Source of the DNA: Lachnospiraceae bacterium
GTDB lineage: Bacteria; Bacillota; Clostridia; Lachnospirales; Lachnospiraceae
Reading direction: 5' to 3'
Assembly (NCBI GenBank): GCA_900770535.1
Contig: CAAHDV010000059.1
Location: forward strand, 1 to 32,155
Length of the DNA: 32,155 nucleotides
A program made the translations under genes and the position numbers. The notes beneath the pieces are model-generated. The model saw nothing but the letters and a program-made list of their open reading frames with translations. It did no database searches and was not told the origin of the DNA. Positions 23,355 through 32,084 of this stretch are shown here, in pieces (position 1 is the stretch's first letter; each line of letters opens with the position of its first letter).

Positions 23355-24353
23355 ATGAAAAAAGTTACGATCATCATTCCAAACTACAACGGCTTAAAAT
23401 TCATGGAGCCCTGTATGGCAGCTCTGGACAAGCAGCTTTGCCGTGACTTTCAACTGCTGGTGGTGGACAACGGTTCCACCGACGGCAGCGTGGAATGGCT
23501 GAAGGAGCATGGGCTTCCTTCCATTTTTCTGGAGACCAACACTGGCTTTTCCGGAGCGGTGAATGTGGGGATCCGGGCCGCAAAAACACCTTATGTGATC
23601 CTTTTAAACAATGACACCGAGGCGGAGCCGGAGTATGTGGGCGAACTGTTAAAGGCAATTGAGACTTCGCCGAAGATTTTTTCTGTCAGCCCGAAGATGA
23701 TTCAGCTCTACCATAAGGAACTGATGGATGACGCCGGGGATATGTACAGCATTATGGGCTGGGCGTACCAGAGGGGCGTGGGACAGGAAATCGAACGCTA
23801 TGACCGTCCCTGCCACATTTTTTCTTCCTGTGCCGGAGCGGCTATTTACCGCAGAGAGGTCTTTGAGGAGATTGGCTATTTCGATGAGATGCATTTTGCG
23901 TACCTGGAAGACATCGATGTGGGATACCGGGCGAAGATTGCGGGATACTATAATTTATACTGTCCGTCCGCAAAGGTGTTCCATGTGGGAAGCGGCACCA
24001 GCGGATCCAAGTACAACTCCTTTAAGGTAAAGCTGGCGGCCCGCAATAACGTGTACTTAAATTATAAGAACATGCCGGCCCCGCAGCTGCTGGTAAACAG
24101 TCTTCCGATTGCCGCCGGCATTGCCGGAAAGTACTGCTTCTTTAAAAAGCTGGGCTTTGAGAAGGATTATGTGGACGGGGTTTTAGAGGGCATCCGGACC
24201 GTGAAAAAGACCCGGAAGGTTCCATACCGGAAGGAAGATCTTCGCAATTATCTTGCGATTGAATGGGAACTGATTTACGGCGCGGCGCTTTATATTTACG
24301 AGTTTTCCAGACGCCAGATCCGGAAAAAACTGGCTTCTGCAACAAAAAGTTAA
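23355..24353 (+). CDS. Family 2 glycosyltransferase (rhamnosyltransferase-like)
   Basis: This 332-residue GT2 enzyme has VTIIIPNYNGLKFM at the N-terminus, VVDNGSTDGSVEWL, the metal-site segment LLNNDTEAEPEY and the acceptor-side YLEDIDVGYRAKIAGY. The layout matches the WbbL/RfbF group of rhamnosyltransferases, but the donor is not certain. CTGGAGG precedes the ATG at 23355, 15 bp after the bifunctional glycosyltransferase gene, so the pair is one operon. The C-terminal tail is basic and may touch the membrane. Confidence 0.92.
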   Translation: MKKVTIIIPNYNGLKFMEPCMAALDKQLCRDFQLLVVDNGSTDGSVEWLKEHGLPSIFLETNTGFSGAVNVGIRAAKTPYVILLNNDTEAEPEYVGELLKAIETSPKIFSVSPKMIQLYHKELMDDAGDMYSIMGWAYQRGVGQEIERYDRPCHIFSSCAGAAIYRREVFEEIGYFDEMHFAYLEDIDVGYRAKIAGYYNLYCPSAKVFHVGSGTSGSKYNSFKVKLAARNNVYLNYKNMPAPQLLVNSLPIAAGIAGKYCFFKKLGFEKDYVDGVLEGIRTVKKTRKVPYRKEDLRNYLAIEWELIYGAALYIYEFSRRQIRKKLASATKS

Positions 24354-24387
24354 TAGAAATTTAATATACTGATCCAGAAAATTCGTG

Positions 24388-24413
24388 TATAATCGTTACG
24401 ATTCCATTATAAT
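24388..24413 (+). promoter_or_regulatory. Two -10-like boxes before the sugar transferase
   Basis: Two perfect TATAAT strings (24388-24393 and 24408-24413) lie in the 146-bp gap upstream of the sugar transferase. Neither has a good -35 at 16-18 bp. The gap and the boxes suggest a separate transcription start. Confidence 0.35.
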
Positions 24414-24423
24414 GCCGGTAGAC

Positions 24424-24480
24424 TGCCGTTTTGGCAGAACACTGGCAAATCCGTTGCTGTTTTGCCTGTTGAAAACAGCA
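24424..24480 (+). promoter_or_regulatory. Two leader hairpins before the sugar transferase
   Basis: tgcc-gtttt-ggca (24424-24436) and tgctgtttt (24455-24463) with aaaacagca (24472-24480) are perfect inverted repeats. The second ends 7 bases before the ribosome site. They could form an mRNA leader structure that controls translation, or an attenuator. Low certainty. Confidence 0.35.
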
Positions 24481-24499
24481 GTTCATAAAGGTGGACTAT

Positions 24500-25921
24500 A
24501 TGATAAAAGATAATCAGACCAGACTGAACCGGCTGCATGTGCTTCTGGATGCACTGGTAATCGCGGTCGCCTATGTATTCAGCTGGTTTATTACACTGAA
24601 AAGCGGATTGTTCGGAGCAGATCTGGAGGCTGGTATCCTGCCGACCTGGTTTTACATGCGGGTCCTGGTGGTGGTCGTACCAGTCTATCTGCTTTTGTAT
24701 ACAATCTTTCATCTGTTTAAGCCGAAGCGGGTGCAGGGCAGGCGCCAGGAGTTTGCCAACATCTGCAAGGCAAACCTGATCGGACTGTTCCTCTTTGGAA
24801 CAATCCTCTATCTGGGAAGAAAGAATCCGTATCTGCGGGAGTTTTCAGCAAGATTCATGGCGGGCTTCTTTCTCACCAATATCGCAGCGGAGACGCTGGA
24901 GCGAAATCTGATCCGTACCGTGCTGCGTTCCATGCGCGCGAAGGGATACAATCAGAAGCATATCATTCTGGTGGGCTACAGCCGCGCGGCGGAGGGCTAC
25001 ATTGACCGCGTGCTGGCCAATCCGGAGTGGGGCTACCGGGTACGCGGCATTCTGGATGACCACAAACCGTGGGGCTATGACTACCGCGGCATCAAGGTCA
25101 TCGGAACCATGAAGGACCTAAAGCCGATTCTGGACATGAACCGTCTGGATGAGATTGCCATTACGTTAAGCCTGAAGGAATACGGCGGTCTGGAACAGAT
25201 CGTGGCAGTCTGTGAGAAATCCGGCGTGCACACCAAATTTATTCCGGATTACAATAAGGTGATTCCGACAAAGCCTTACACGGAGGACCTGCAGGGGCTT
25301 CCGGTTATCAACATCCGCCATGTTCCGCTGAACGATCCGCTGAACGCGGCTATGAAGCGGGCGGTGGATATTTTCGGTGCCATTGTAGCCCTGATCCTGT
25401 TTTCCCCCATTATGCTGGTGACGGCAATTCTGATCAAGCTGACCTCTCCGGGTCCGCTGATCTACTGCCAGGAGCGGGTTGGACTTCACAACCGTCCATT
25501 TAAGATGTACAAGTTCCGTTCCATGGAGGTGCAGGCACCGGAGAAGGAAAAGAGCGAGTGGACTACGAAACGGGATCCTCGTGTGACACCCATTGGCAGG
25601 GTGATCCGCAAAACCAGCATCGACGAGATACCGCAGCTTTTTAATGTCCTGTTTGGCAGCATGAGCCTGGTGGGGCCAAGACCGGAGCGGCCGTATTTTG
25701 TAGAGCGGTTCAAGGAAGAAATTCCAAGATACATGATCAAGCATCAGGTTCGTCCGGGCATGACCGGCTGGGCCCAGGTGAATGGCTACCGGGGCGATAC
25801 TTCCATTACCAAGCGGATTGAGCACGATCTTTATTACATTGAAAACTGGACTTTGGGATTTGACTTTAAGATATTGTTTCTGACATTTTTCAAAGGCTTT
25901 ATTAATAAGAACGCCTATTGA
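24500..25921 (+). CDS. Polyprenyl-phosphate sugar-1-phosphate transferase
   Basis: This 473-residue initiating transferase of the WbaP/WcaJ/CpsE group moves a sugar-1-phosphate onto undecaprenyl phosphate at the membrane, the first step of glycan assembly. It has about four N-terminal membrane helices (from residue 10), a Rossmann-like middle domain (HIILVGYSRAAEGYI), a re-entrant hydrophobic segment (VDIFGAIVALILFSPIM) and the C-terminal catalytic domain (ERVGLHNRPFKMYKFRSM, LFNVLFGSMSLVGPRPERP, VRPGMTGWAQVNGYRG). The frame also has a GTG at 24491, but AAAGGTGG (24487-24494) is spaced for the ATG at 24500. It follows three glycosyltransferase genes, with an LCP ligase next, so the product is probably wall-linked. 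Confidence 0.95.
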   Translation: MIKDNQTRLNRLHVLLDALVIAVAYVFSWFITLKSGLFGADLEAGILPTWFYMRVLVVVVPVYLLLYTIFHLFKPKRVQGRRQEFANICKANLIGLFLFGTILYLGRKNPYLREFSARFMAGFFLTNIAAETLERNLIRTVLRSMRAKGYNQKHIILVGYSRAAEGYIDRVLANPEWGYRVRGILDDHKPWGYDYRGIKVIGTMKDLKPILDMNRLDEIAITLSLKEYGGLEQIVAVCEKSGVHTKFIPDYNKVIPTKPYTEDLQGLPVINIRHVPLNDPLNAAMKRAVDIFGAIVALILFSPIMLVTAILIKLTSPGPLIYCQERVGLHNRPFKMYKFRSMEVQAPEKEKSEWTTKRDPRVTPIGRVIRKTSIDEIPQLFNVLFGSMSLVGPRPERPYFVERFKEEIPRYMIKHQVRPGMTGWAQVNGYRGDTSITKRIEHDLYYIENWTLGFDFKILFLTFFKGFINKNAY

Positions 25922-25963
25922 CCCGGTCGCCGGAGCAGGCAGGAATGAGAATGATGTACAAAA

Positions 25964-28231
25964 ATGAGTCACGATTTTGACGATGAGTTAGAGCGCAGTA
26001 CAGAGCGAAGAAGCAGACGCAACCCCCGCATGCGGGATACGAAGGGTTATGGTTCTTCCAGACAGGAAGATGGCTATCCGTCTGAGCGGGAACGCTGGGA
26101 GAGCCGCCAGAGAAAGCGTCAGGAAGCAGCGGAGCGGGAACTGGATGTGATGGGAGATTCCCGCATCTACGCAATTCCGAAGCAGCCAAAACGGGAAAGT
26201 GTCCAGGAACCCGCTGGCCGGAGATACGAGCCGGACATGCTGGACGAAATGGAGATGGGCCGTGGACGCGCAGGTTCCAGGCGGAGAAGCAGCATGAACG
26301 GAGAAACTTCTTTCCAGGCTGCAGCCGGATCTGATCACGGACAGGACGCAGCGTTCGACGCGGATGTGCGCAGCAGTGCCGCGCGGGAGACCGCTGGCAG
26401 CCGGGCGGTTCGTGAGGCTGCGGCCGGTAAGAACGTGGGAGGCACCAGCCGCTCGGATTTTGGCCGCAGCGAGGCAAAGAAAAAACGCAGACGCCGCATT
26501 ATTGCCATGATCGTGGCAGAGTGTATCGCACTGGTGGCCATTTTCAGCTATGCCTTTATGGCCCGCATGATGTCACAGATCCAGCGCTCCGAGGATTTCC
26601 AGATCAGCGAGATCAAGACCAACGATATCGCGATGGATGCGGAAGAGAATATGAAGGGCTACTGGACCATCGCCATTTTCGGTGTGGATGCCCGTGACAA
26701 CGCCATCGAGAAATCCACGAACTCGGATGTTATCATCATCTGCAACGTGAACCGTGACACCGGCGAGATCAAGCTGGTATCCGTATACCGTGATTCTTAC
26801 TTAAATATTAATGACAGCGGTTCCTACACCAAGATCAACCAGGCATATTTTGTAGGTGGCCCGAAACAGGCGGTCGAGGCATTGAACCGCAACCTGGATC
26901 TGCAGATTCAGGATTACATGACCTTTAACTGGAAAGCCGTAGCCAACGCGATTGACGTTCTGGGCGGTGTGGACATTGAGCTGAGCAAGGCGGAGTTCTT
27001 CTATATTAACTCCTTCATTACCGAGACGGTAAAGGCAACCGGCATTGGTTCCCACCAGCTGAAACAGGCAGGCATGAACCATTTAGACGGTGTTCAGGCG
27101 GTAGCGTACGGACGTCTTCGTCTCATGGATACCGACTACGCGCGTACCGAGCGCCAGCGTAAGATCATTGCGCAGGCGTTTGAGAAATCCAAGAAAGCCG
27201 ATTTCCAGACTCTGTACACCCTGATCGGAACGGTGTTCCCGCAGGTATCTACCAGTATCGGAGTAGATGACCTGGTAAGCAATGCCAGAAATATCAGCAA
27301 GTTCCATCTGGGAGAGACCACCGGATTCCCGCAGGCACGTGGCGACGCGAACATGGGCAAGAAGGGGGCCGTGGTTGTTCCGGCTACTCTGGAGAGCAAT
27401 GTCATTGAACTGCACAAGTTCCTCTTTGGCGACGAAGATTATACTCCGTCTGAGACCGTTAAGAAGATCAGCGCGAAGATTTCTTCCGATACCGGCATTT
27501 ATAAAGAAGGACAGTTTGTGGGTAATGTCGGAACCGGCGGCGGTGTGGTACAGCCGCAGAAGAAGACCACGGCGGCTTCCACCAAATCCTCCGAAAAGTC
27601 CAAGGATGAGGAAGGATACCAGACCGTATATGAGTACGACAAAAACGGCAAGAAAGTCAGCAAAAAGCTTAAGATGGAGACCGATGCGGATGGTAAGTAT
27701 GTAAAGTACGAGACCGACGCAGACGGATTCCTCGTAAAGGGTGAGACCATTTCCAGCAGTCACAGCGTTACAACAGCGGCAGAGACCGATGAAAATGGAA
27801 ACCTGAAAGAGTCCGAAAGCCGCAATAACCATAAGAACAATGAGAGTTCGGCCAGCGAATCCGGAATTGCGGATACCAAAGTAACAGACCGGCCGGGAGG
27901 CACATCGGAGAGTACTTCTGCGTCTCATCCGGGAAGCACCACGGAGAGCAGTTCAGCCAGCCATCCGGGAAGTTCTACCACCCCGACTACGGCGGCGTCT
28001 CATCCGGGCAGCATCAGTGAGAGTACATCGTCCGGTTCCGGCAGCACGGTTCCGACCGCGGCGTCCCATCCGGGAAGCAGCACCACGCCAACCAGCGCGG
28101 CCAGCCATCCGGGCAGCACGTCCACGACGCCAACCAGCCCGGGCACCGGAAATGTTTCATCCGGTGGACCATCCGGAAGCGGAAACGGTTCTTCTTCTGT
28201 ATCGGGAACCGTAGCGGCACCGGGACAGTAA
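25964..28231 (+). CDS. LytR-CpsA-Psr family glycopolymer ligase
   Basis: This 755-residue protein belongs to the family that transfers lipid-linked glycopolymers onto peptidoglycan outside the membrane. Residues 1-175 are cytoplasmic, Arg/Glu-rich and probably disordered; one membrane helix lies at about 176-200. The LCP domain (about 230-400) has AIFGVDARD, SDVIIICNVN, LVSVYRDSYL, AVAYGRLRLMDTDYARTERQ with the conserved Arg and Asp residues. From about 495 a long tail rich in Ser, Thr, Gly and Pro includes five ASHPGS motifs. The ribosome site is weak (AGGAATG, far from the ATG). Adjacent to the sugar transferase, so it probably anchors the glycan made by the upstream genes. A hairpin terminator follows. 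Confidence 0.93.
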   Translation: MSHDFDDELERSTERRSRRNPRMRDTKGYGSSRQEDGYPSERERWESRQRKRQEAAERELDVMGDSRIYAIPKQPKRESVQEPAGRRYEPDMLDEMEMGRGRAGSRRRSSMNGETSFQAAAGSDHGQDAAFDADVRSSAARETAGSRAVREAAAGKNVGGTSRSDFGRSEAKKKRRRRIIAMIVAECIALVAIFSYAFMARMMSQIQRSEDFQISEIKTNDIAMDAEENMKGYWTIAIFGVDARDNAIEKSTNSDVIIICNVNRDTGEIKLVSVYRDSYLNINDSGSYTKINQAYFVGGPKQAVEALNRNLDLQIQDYMTFNWKAVANAIDVLGGVDIELSKAEFFYINSFITETVKATGIGSHQLKQAGMNHLDGVQAVAYGRLRLMDTDYARTERQRKIIAQAFEKSKKADFQTLYTLIGTVFPQVSTSIGVDDLVSNARNISKFHLGETTGFPQARGDANMGKKGAVVVPATLESNVIELHKFLFGDEDYTPSETVKKISAKISSDTGIYKEGQFVGNVGTGGGVVQPQKKTTAASTKSSEKSKDEEGYQTVYEYDKNGKKVSKKLKMETDADGKYVKYETDADGFLVKGETISSSHSVTTAAETDENGNLKESESRNNHKNNESSASESGIADTKVTDRPGGTSESTSASHPGSTTESSSASHPGSSTTPTTAASHPGSISESTSSGSGSTVPTAASHPGSSTTPTSAASHPGSTSTTPTSPGTGNVSSGGPSGSGNGSSSVSGTVAAPGQ
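27915..28120. repeat. SHPGS-type repeats in the LCP protein tail
   Basis: Five copies of ASHPGS separated by short Ser/Thr/Pro-rich linkers. DNA copies are similar but not identical (catccgggaagc or catccgggcagc). The tail is probably extended and wall-spanning. Confidence 0.8.
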
Positions 28232-28255
28232 GAATAGCAATATCATAAAGTAACG

Positions 28256-28297
28256 AAAATGCCAGGGGCGCCAGATTGGCGCTGCCTGGCATTTTTT
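28256..28297 (+). terminator. Terminator after the LCP gene
   Basis: aaaatgccagg...cgcca pairs with tggcg...cctggcatttttt, with a small internal bulge and a TTTTTT end. Clear intrinsic terminator. Confidence 0.92.
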
Positions 28298-28330
28298 GTA
28301 TGGGAATCGGGTTTTATTTGGGGAGAGGCA

Positions 28331-28364
28331 GTGTTCACAATTAAATTGAAAAGGGAACACAATT
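28331..28364. promoter_or_regulatory. Direct and inverted repeats upstream of the HtrA gene
   Basis: CACAATT occurs at 28336-28342 and 28358-28364, exactly 22 bp apart (two helical turns). GTGTTC (28331-28336) and GAACAC (28355-28360) also form an inverted repeat. This resembles a response-regulator or repressor site. A TATAGT lies shortly downstream near 28382. The regulator is unknown. Confidence 0.35.
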
Positions 28365-28433
28365 GCAACACATTTTTCTGTTATAGTTCTTTACAGAGTT
28401 AAGGAAAAGGAGTACAGAAAGGAGATCATCATT

Positions 28434-30170
28434 ATGTACGAAGAAGATAGAGATAACAGAGAACATGATTCGGAAGCTGGTTACAATGACCGCACCGATG
28501 AACATATGGAATACCGCAGTGAAGCATCCCGCAGGGAAGAAAATCCGGAGATCAGAAGCGAGCAGCATCTGACACAGGAAGGCAGTCAGAATAACAGTGC
28601 ATGGCAGTCCGTTGCGCAGGAAAGCAGCCAGAATAACAGCGCATGGCAGTCCGCTCCGCAGGGAAGCAGCCAGAATAACAGCGCATGGCAGTCTGCTCCG
28701 CAGGGAGATAGCCAGAGCAGCAGTGCATGGCAGTCTGCTCCGCAGGGAGACAGCCAGAGCAGCAGCGCATGGCAGTCAGCCCCGCAGGGAAGAGCAGCTT
28801 CCTGGAGCGCTCAGGGTTCTGCCCAGGACAGCAGACAGGCAGATGCCCAGGCACAGGAACAGCATCATACAACCGGCGGCTGGGCACCGCGCAGACCGGA
28901 GTTCCATCACGCCTCTCATCAGAGACCGGAACACACAAAACGCAGTGGCCGTAGCCTGGCAGGAAAGATTGCCGGTGTTACCGCGGCAGCAGTCCTGTTT
29001 GGCACGGTAGCCGGTGGCACAATGTTTGCGGTAGATACCGCGGGCGAGTACCTGAAGGGACAGTACACCACCATTGGTCAGACTGAGACGCAGGCGCAGG
29101 TAAAGGTAGCGCAGGATGATGACGGCAGCAGCACCACTGCCGGAGCACCGGTTACCTCCGCAATTCAGACCGATGTTTCTTCTATTGTTGAGAAAGCTAT
29201 GCCGTCCGTTGTTGCCATCAACAACACCATGGTCATGCAGCAGCAGACCTGGTTCGGACCGAGCCAGACCGTAGAAGTTCCGAGCAGCGGCTCCGGGATC
29301 ATTGTGGGCCAGAATGATGAAGAACTTCTGATTGTAACCAACAACCACGTAGTTGAGGACTCCAAAGAACTGACCGTTACCTTCATTGATAACTCCCAGG
29401 TCAGTGCAGCCATCAAGGGTACGGATTCCGAGACGGACCTGGCAGTCATTGCCATCCCGTTAAAGGATATCCCGTCTGACACCATGAGTCAGATCAAGGT
29501 CGCAACCCTCGGCGATTCCGGCGCGTTAAAGGTTGGCCAGGGCGTCATTGCCATTGGTAATGCCCTTGGTTATGGCCAGTCCGTAACAGTAGGTTATGTC
29601 AGCGCATTAAACCGTGAAGTGAAGGCAGAGGATCAGACCACCCGCACTCTGCTCCAGACCGATGCAGCCATCAACCCTGGTAACAGTGGCGGCGCTCTTT
29701 TAAATATGAAGGGCGAGGTTATTGGCATCAACGCAGCCAAGTATTCTTCCACTGAGGTGGAAGGTATGGGTTACGCCATCCCGATCTCTCAGGCACAGGA
29801 TATCATCAACGAACTGATGAACAAGAAGACCCGTGTCGCAGTCGATGAGGCAGAGCAGGGTTATCTGGGAATTCAGGGCCAGAATATTGATGAGACCGCA
29901 GCAAGTATGTATGGCATGCCGAGAGGTATCTATGTATACAAGATCGTAGAGGACAGTGCTGCATCCCAGTCCGATTTAAGAGAAAAGGATATCATCACCA
30001 AGTTCGACGGTCAGACTGTCCGCACCATGGCAGATTTGAAAGATATGCTGACCTACTACAAAGGCGGCGACACCGTGAACTTAACCGTACAGTCACTGGA
30101 GAATGGACAGTATGTAGAACGTACCGTACAGATTACCCTGGGAACCAAACCGGCCGGTGAGACCAACTAA
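28434..30170 (+). CDS. HtrA/DegP-like membrane-anchored serine protease
   Basis: This 578-residue protein combines a long cytoplasmic head, one membrane helix (about 172-200), an extracytoplasmic trypsin-like protease and one C-terminal PDZ domain (about 480-570). The catalytic triad is complete: His305 (TNNHVVE), Asp335 (ETDLAVI) and Ser418 (GNSGGALL). It likely degrades or refolds misfolded secreted proteins at the wall. AAAGGAG at 28418-28424 precedes the ATG. The head (residues 51-120) carries five near-identical 14-residue repeats rich in Ser, Gln and Asn, which HtrA proteins usually lack. The gene is on its own, between two terminators. Confidence 0.95.
   Translation: MYEEDRDNREHDSEAGYNDRTDEHMEYRSEASRREENPEIRSEQHLTQEGSQNNSAWQSVAQESSQNNSAWQSAPQGSSQNNSAWQSAPQGDSQSSSAWQSAPQGDSQSSSAWQSAPQGRAASWSAQGSAQDSRQADAQAQEQHHTTGGWAPRRPEFHHASHQRPEHTKRSGRSLAGKIAGVTAAAVLFGTVAGGTMFAVDTAGEYLKGQYTTIGQTETQAQVKVAQDDDGSSTTAGAPVTSAIQTDVSSIVEKAMPSVVAINNTMVMQQQTWFGPSQTVEVPSSGSGIIVGQNDEELLIVTNNHVVEDSKELTVTFIDNSQVSAAIKGTDSETDLAVIAIPLKDIPSDTMSQIKVATLGDSGALKVGQGVIAIGNALGYGQSVTVGYVSALNREVKAEDQTTRTLLQTDAAINPGNSGGALLNMKGEVIGINAAKYSSTEVEGMGYAIPISQAQDIINELMNKKTRVAVDEAEQGYLGIQGQNIDETAASMYGMPRGIYVYKIVEDSAASQSDLREKDIITKFDGQTVRTMADLKDMLTYYKGGDTVNLTVQSLENGQYVERTVQITLGTKPAGETN
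28584..28793. repeat. Five 42-bp tandem repeats in the HtrA head
   Basis: In-frame units start at 28584, 28626, 28668, 28710 and 28752, each encoding a variant of SQNNSAWQSAPQGS. Copies 2-5 differ by only a few bases, so the copy number may vary between strains. The repeat is coding and lacks spacers, so it is not CRISPR. Confidence 0.92.
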
Positions 30171-30195
30171 AAATAACCATATGATATGATGTATC

Positions 30196-30236
30196 AAGGC
30201 CGTGGAAACCGCCATGAGGCGGTTCCTGCGGCCTTT
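30196..30236 (+). terminator. Terminator after the HtrA gene
   Basis: aaggccg...accgcc pairs with ggcggt...cggccttt, with a few mismatches in the middle of the stem and a short T run. It lies between two convergent genes and may serve both. Confidence 0.65.
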
Positions 30237-30249
30237 GTGGTATACAGAT

Positions 30250-32025
30250 TTACTCCCGCAGAAGCAGAAATGCCCGGTACAGATTCAGCGTTCCATATCC
30301 CCACTGGCGGTTGGGATAGCGGAACGCTTCTTTTCTGTCCGCTCCGCGGATGAGAATGGATTTTACGGAGATGCTGGTGAGGGTCAGGTCGTTTCCCTGG
30401 GTGAAGCCCCAGGAGAAGAGAGAGGCCACGGCTCCGGCGGCGATGGCGGCGGCCACGGAGGAGCCGGTCTTTCGGGTGAGCGGGCTTGTGGCGGATGACG
30501 AGATTGCTTCGCGGGTGGAGCCGGAAAAGGTGCTGCCATCCTGGCGAGGCAGTCCAGGCCCCTGTACTTCCACGCCGGGAGCGGCAAGATCCGGCTTGAT
30601 CTGTCCGGTGGCAGTGAAGCCGCGGCTGCTGTGGATGTAAAGACTTTCGGTAACATGGTTGTATGTGCTGATGGTTAAGAGCAGAGGCGCGTTGCCGGGA
30701 TCCGTAATGGTGATATCCGGGTCGGGCCGGAGAAATCCGGTGTCTTCGGTAAGGAATTCCTGCATGGGAAGCCAGATGTGAAACTGCCCGGAGACAAACA
30801 GCGTGGGATAGACCCGGATATGCCAGATGCCGGGGGCCGGAGCAGTAAAACGCAAAAAGGCCAGAAACCGTCCGGAGGAAGCCTCTGTGATCTGATAACT
30901 GATGAAAATGTGGGTGGCATCAAGCTGGAAGGAGACGGTGGTTTCCTGTCCCACCGCCAGAGGGATCCGCTCAATGACTTCCCCGGAGGGAGAGACGAAG
31001 CCTACCGCGTAAAGCTCCGAAACATCGGCCCAGAGTTCCATGGAAAATCCGGCGGTGGAATCCGCCACACGCAGTTCCACATCCTCATATGCCTGATCTG
31101 GGGAAAGACGGCCCGGATAGTGATGCCGGAATCCGGCTTCATTTCCGGCACCGGTGACGCAGGCAAAACCGCGGGTGCCGCTTAAGGCCTGCAGCTGCAT
31201 GGCCAGGGGAGAGATCCCGCTGTGGCTTCCCTGTGCGGTTCCAACGCCCAGAAGGAGGACCAGTGGCAGCCGGTACTGACCGGCAACACCGAGAAGAAAG
31301 GCGGCAGCGGTCATGATGTCATTTTCCTGGTAAGCGTCCGCGTCAGCCGGAATTGCAAAGAATTCCCGCAGATACTGCTTGGCAGGTTTTAACCGCACCA
31401 CCGCCAGCGCGGCGTCCGGGGCAGCACCGGAAAACGTGGTGGGACTCTGGATCTGGCGGCCCGCGGCAACACCGGCCAGAAAGGTTCCATGCCCGTTGGT
31501 ATCGGTGGAGGGCACCAGCTCAAATGGGTTTTCGGAGTCCAGAGCGCGGCTTAAGTCCTCCTGACTGTAGACGGTGCCGTAGAATGGCTGGAATCCCGCC
31601 ACCGGCTCCGGGGAAGCTTCTCTTTCCATGGTCTGATCCCAGAGCCGTAAGATCCGGCTAGTGCCATCCGGGTTTTGAAACAGAGGATTGGTGTAGTCGA
31701 TTCCGGTATCAATCAGTCCGATGAGGACGCCCTGTCCGGTACTCATGAGATTCGGCTGGGAAAAGACCGGGAGGATTCCGGCAGCTTCCAGCGCGGTGGT
31801 ATCCTGAAGACCGTAAAGCTTTGGAATGGCAGAGTAGGTATGCTGCGTAAAACTTAAGGGAAGAACACCGGAAAGCGGCGCGTGAACAATGGCATATTCC
31901 TGACTGACCAGATTCACACACCGGGTTCCGGCAAGCTCATAGAGGGATTCTACGGCCCTCGGGGAATACCGGACAATGAAATCGGCAATATCTTCCGAGG
32001 CGGGGGAAACATTGCAGGGAATCAT
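30250..32025 (-). CDS. Csp-like subtilisin family serine protease (S8)
   Basis: This 591-residue subtilase has an N-terminal prodomain-like region (1-95) and the full catalytic set: Asp106 (LIDTGID), His179 (TNGHGTF), the oxyanion Asn295 (GAGNEAG) and Ser523 (TGSSVAAA). A beta-rich insert of about 140 residues (about 315-450) sits between the Asn and Ser motifs, as in the jelly-roll domain of clostridial CspB germination proteases. There is no signal peptide. CspB activates the cortex hydrolase SleC during germination; this gene is not beside sleC or other csp genes here, so that role is inference. The ATG at 32025 has GGGAG 5 bp upstream. It is probably active, unlike the CspC and CspA pseudoproteases. 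Confidence 0.88.
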   Translation of the reverse strand: MIPCNVSPASEDIADFIVRYSPRAVESLYELAGTRCVNLVSQEYAIVHAPLSGVLPLSFTQHTYSAIPKLYGLQDTTALEAAGILPVFSQPNLMSTGQGVLIGLIDTGIDYTNPLFQNPDGTSRILRLWDQTMEREASPEPVAGFQPFYGTVYSQEDLSRALDSENPFELVPSTDTNGHGTFLAGVAAGRQIQSPTTFSGAAPDAALAVVRLKPAKQYLREFFAIPADADAYQENDIMTAAAFLLGVAGQYRLPLVLLLGVGTAQGSHSGISPLAMQLQALSGTRGFACVTGAGNEAGFRHHYPGRLSPDQAYEDVELRVADSTAGFSMELWADVSELYAVGFVSPSGEVIERIPLAVGQETTVSFQLDATHIFISYQITEASSGRFLAFLRFTAPAPGIWHIRVYPTLFVSGQFHIWLPMQEFLTEDTGFLRPDPDITITDPGNAPLLLTISTYNHVTESLYIHSSRGFTATGQIKPDLAAPGVEVQGPGLPRQDGSTFSGSTREAISSSATSPLTRKTGSSVAAAIAAGAVASLFSWGFTQGNDLTLTSISVKSILIRGADRKEAFRYPNRQWGYGTLNLYRAFLLLRE

Positions 32026-32084
32026 AAAAACTCCCGGAGTCTTTTCCTGTCAGTATATGAGCAGCACAGGGAACCGGTTACAAT

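Noticed and set aside
27083..27928. 281-residue minus-strand frame
   Set aside because: It is antisense to the LCP gene; its apparent hydrophobic segments reflect complementary codons.
28584..28793. CRISPR-like periodic repeats
   Set aside because: The units are contiguous, in frame and coding, with no unique spacers.
32052..32059. Sigma-E-like -10 (CATATACT, minus strand) before the Csp-like gene
   Set aside because: It lies close to the start and resembles the -10 consensus, but no matching -35 is present at the right distance.
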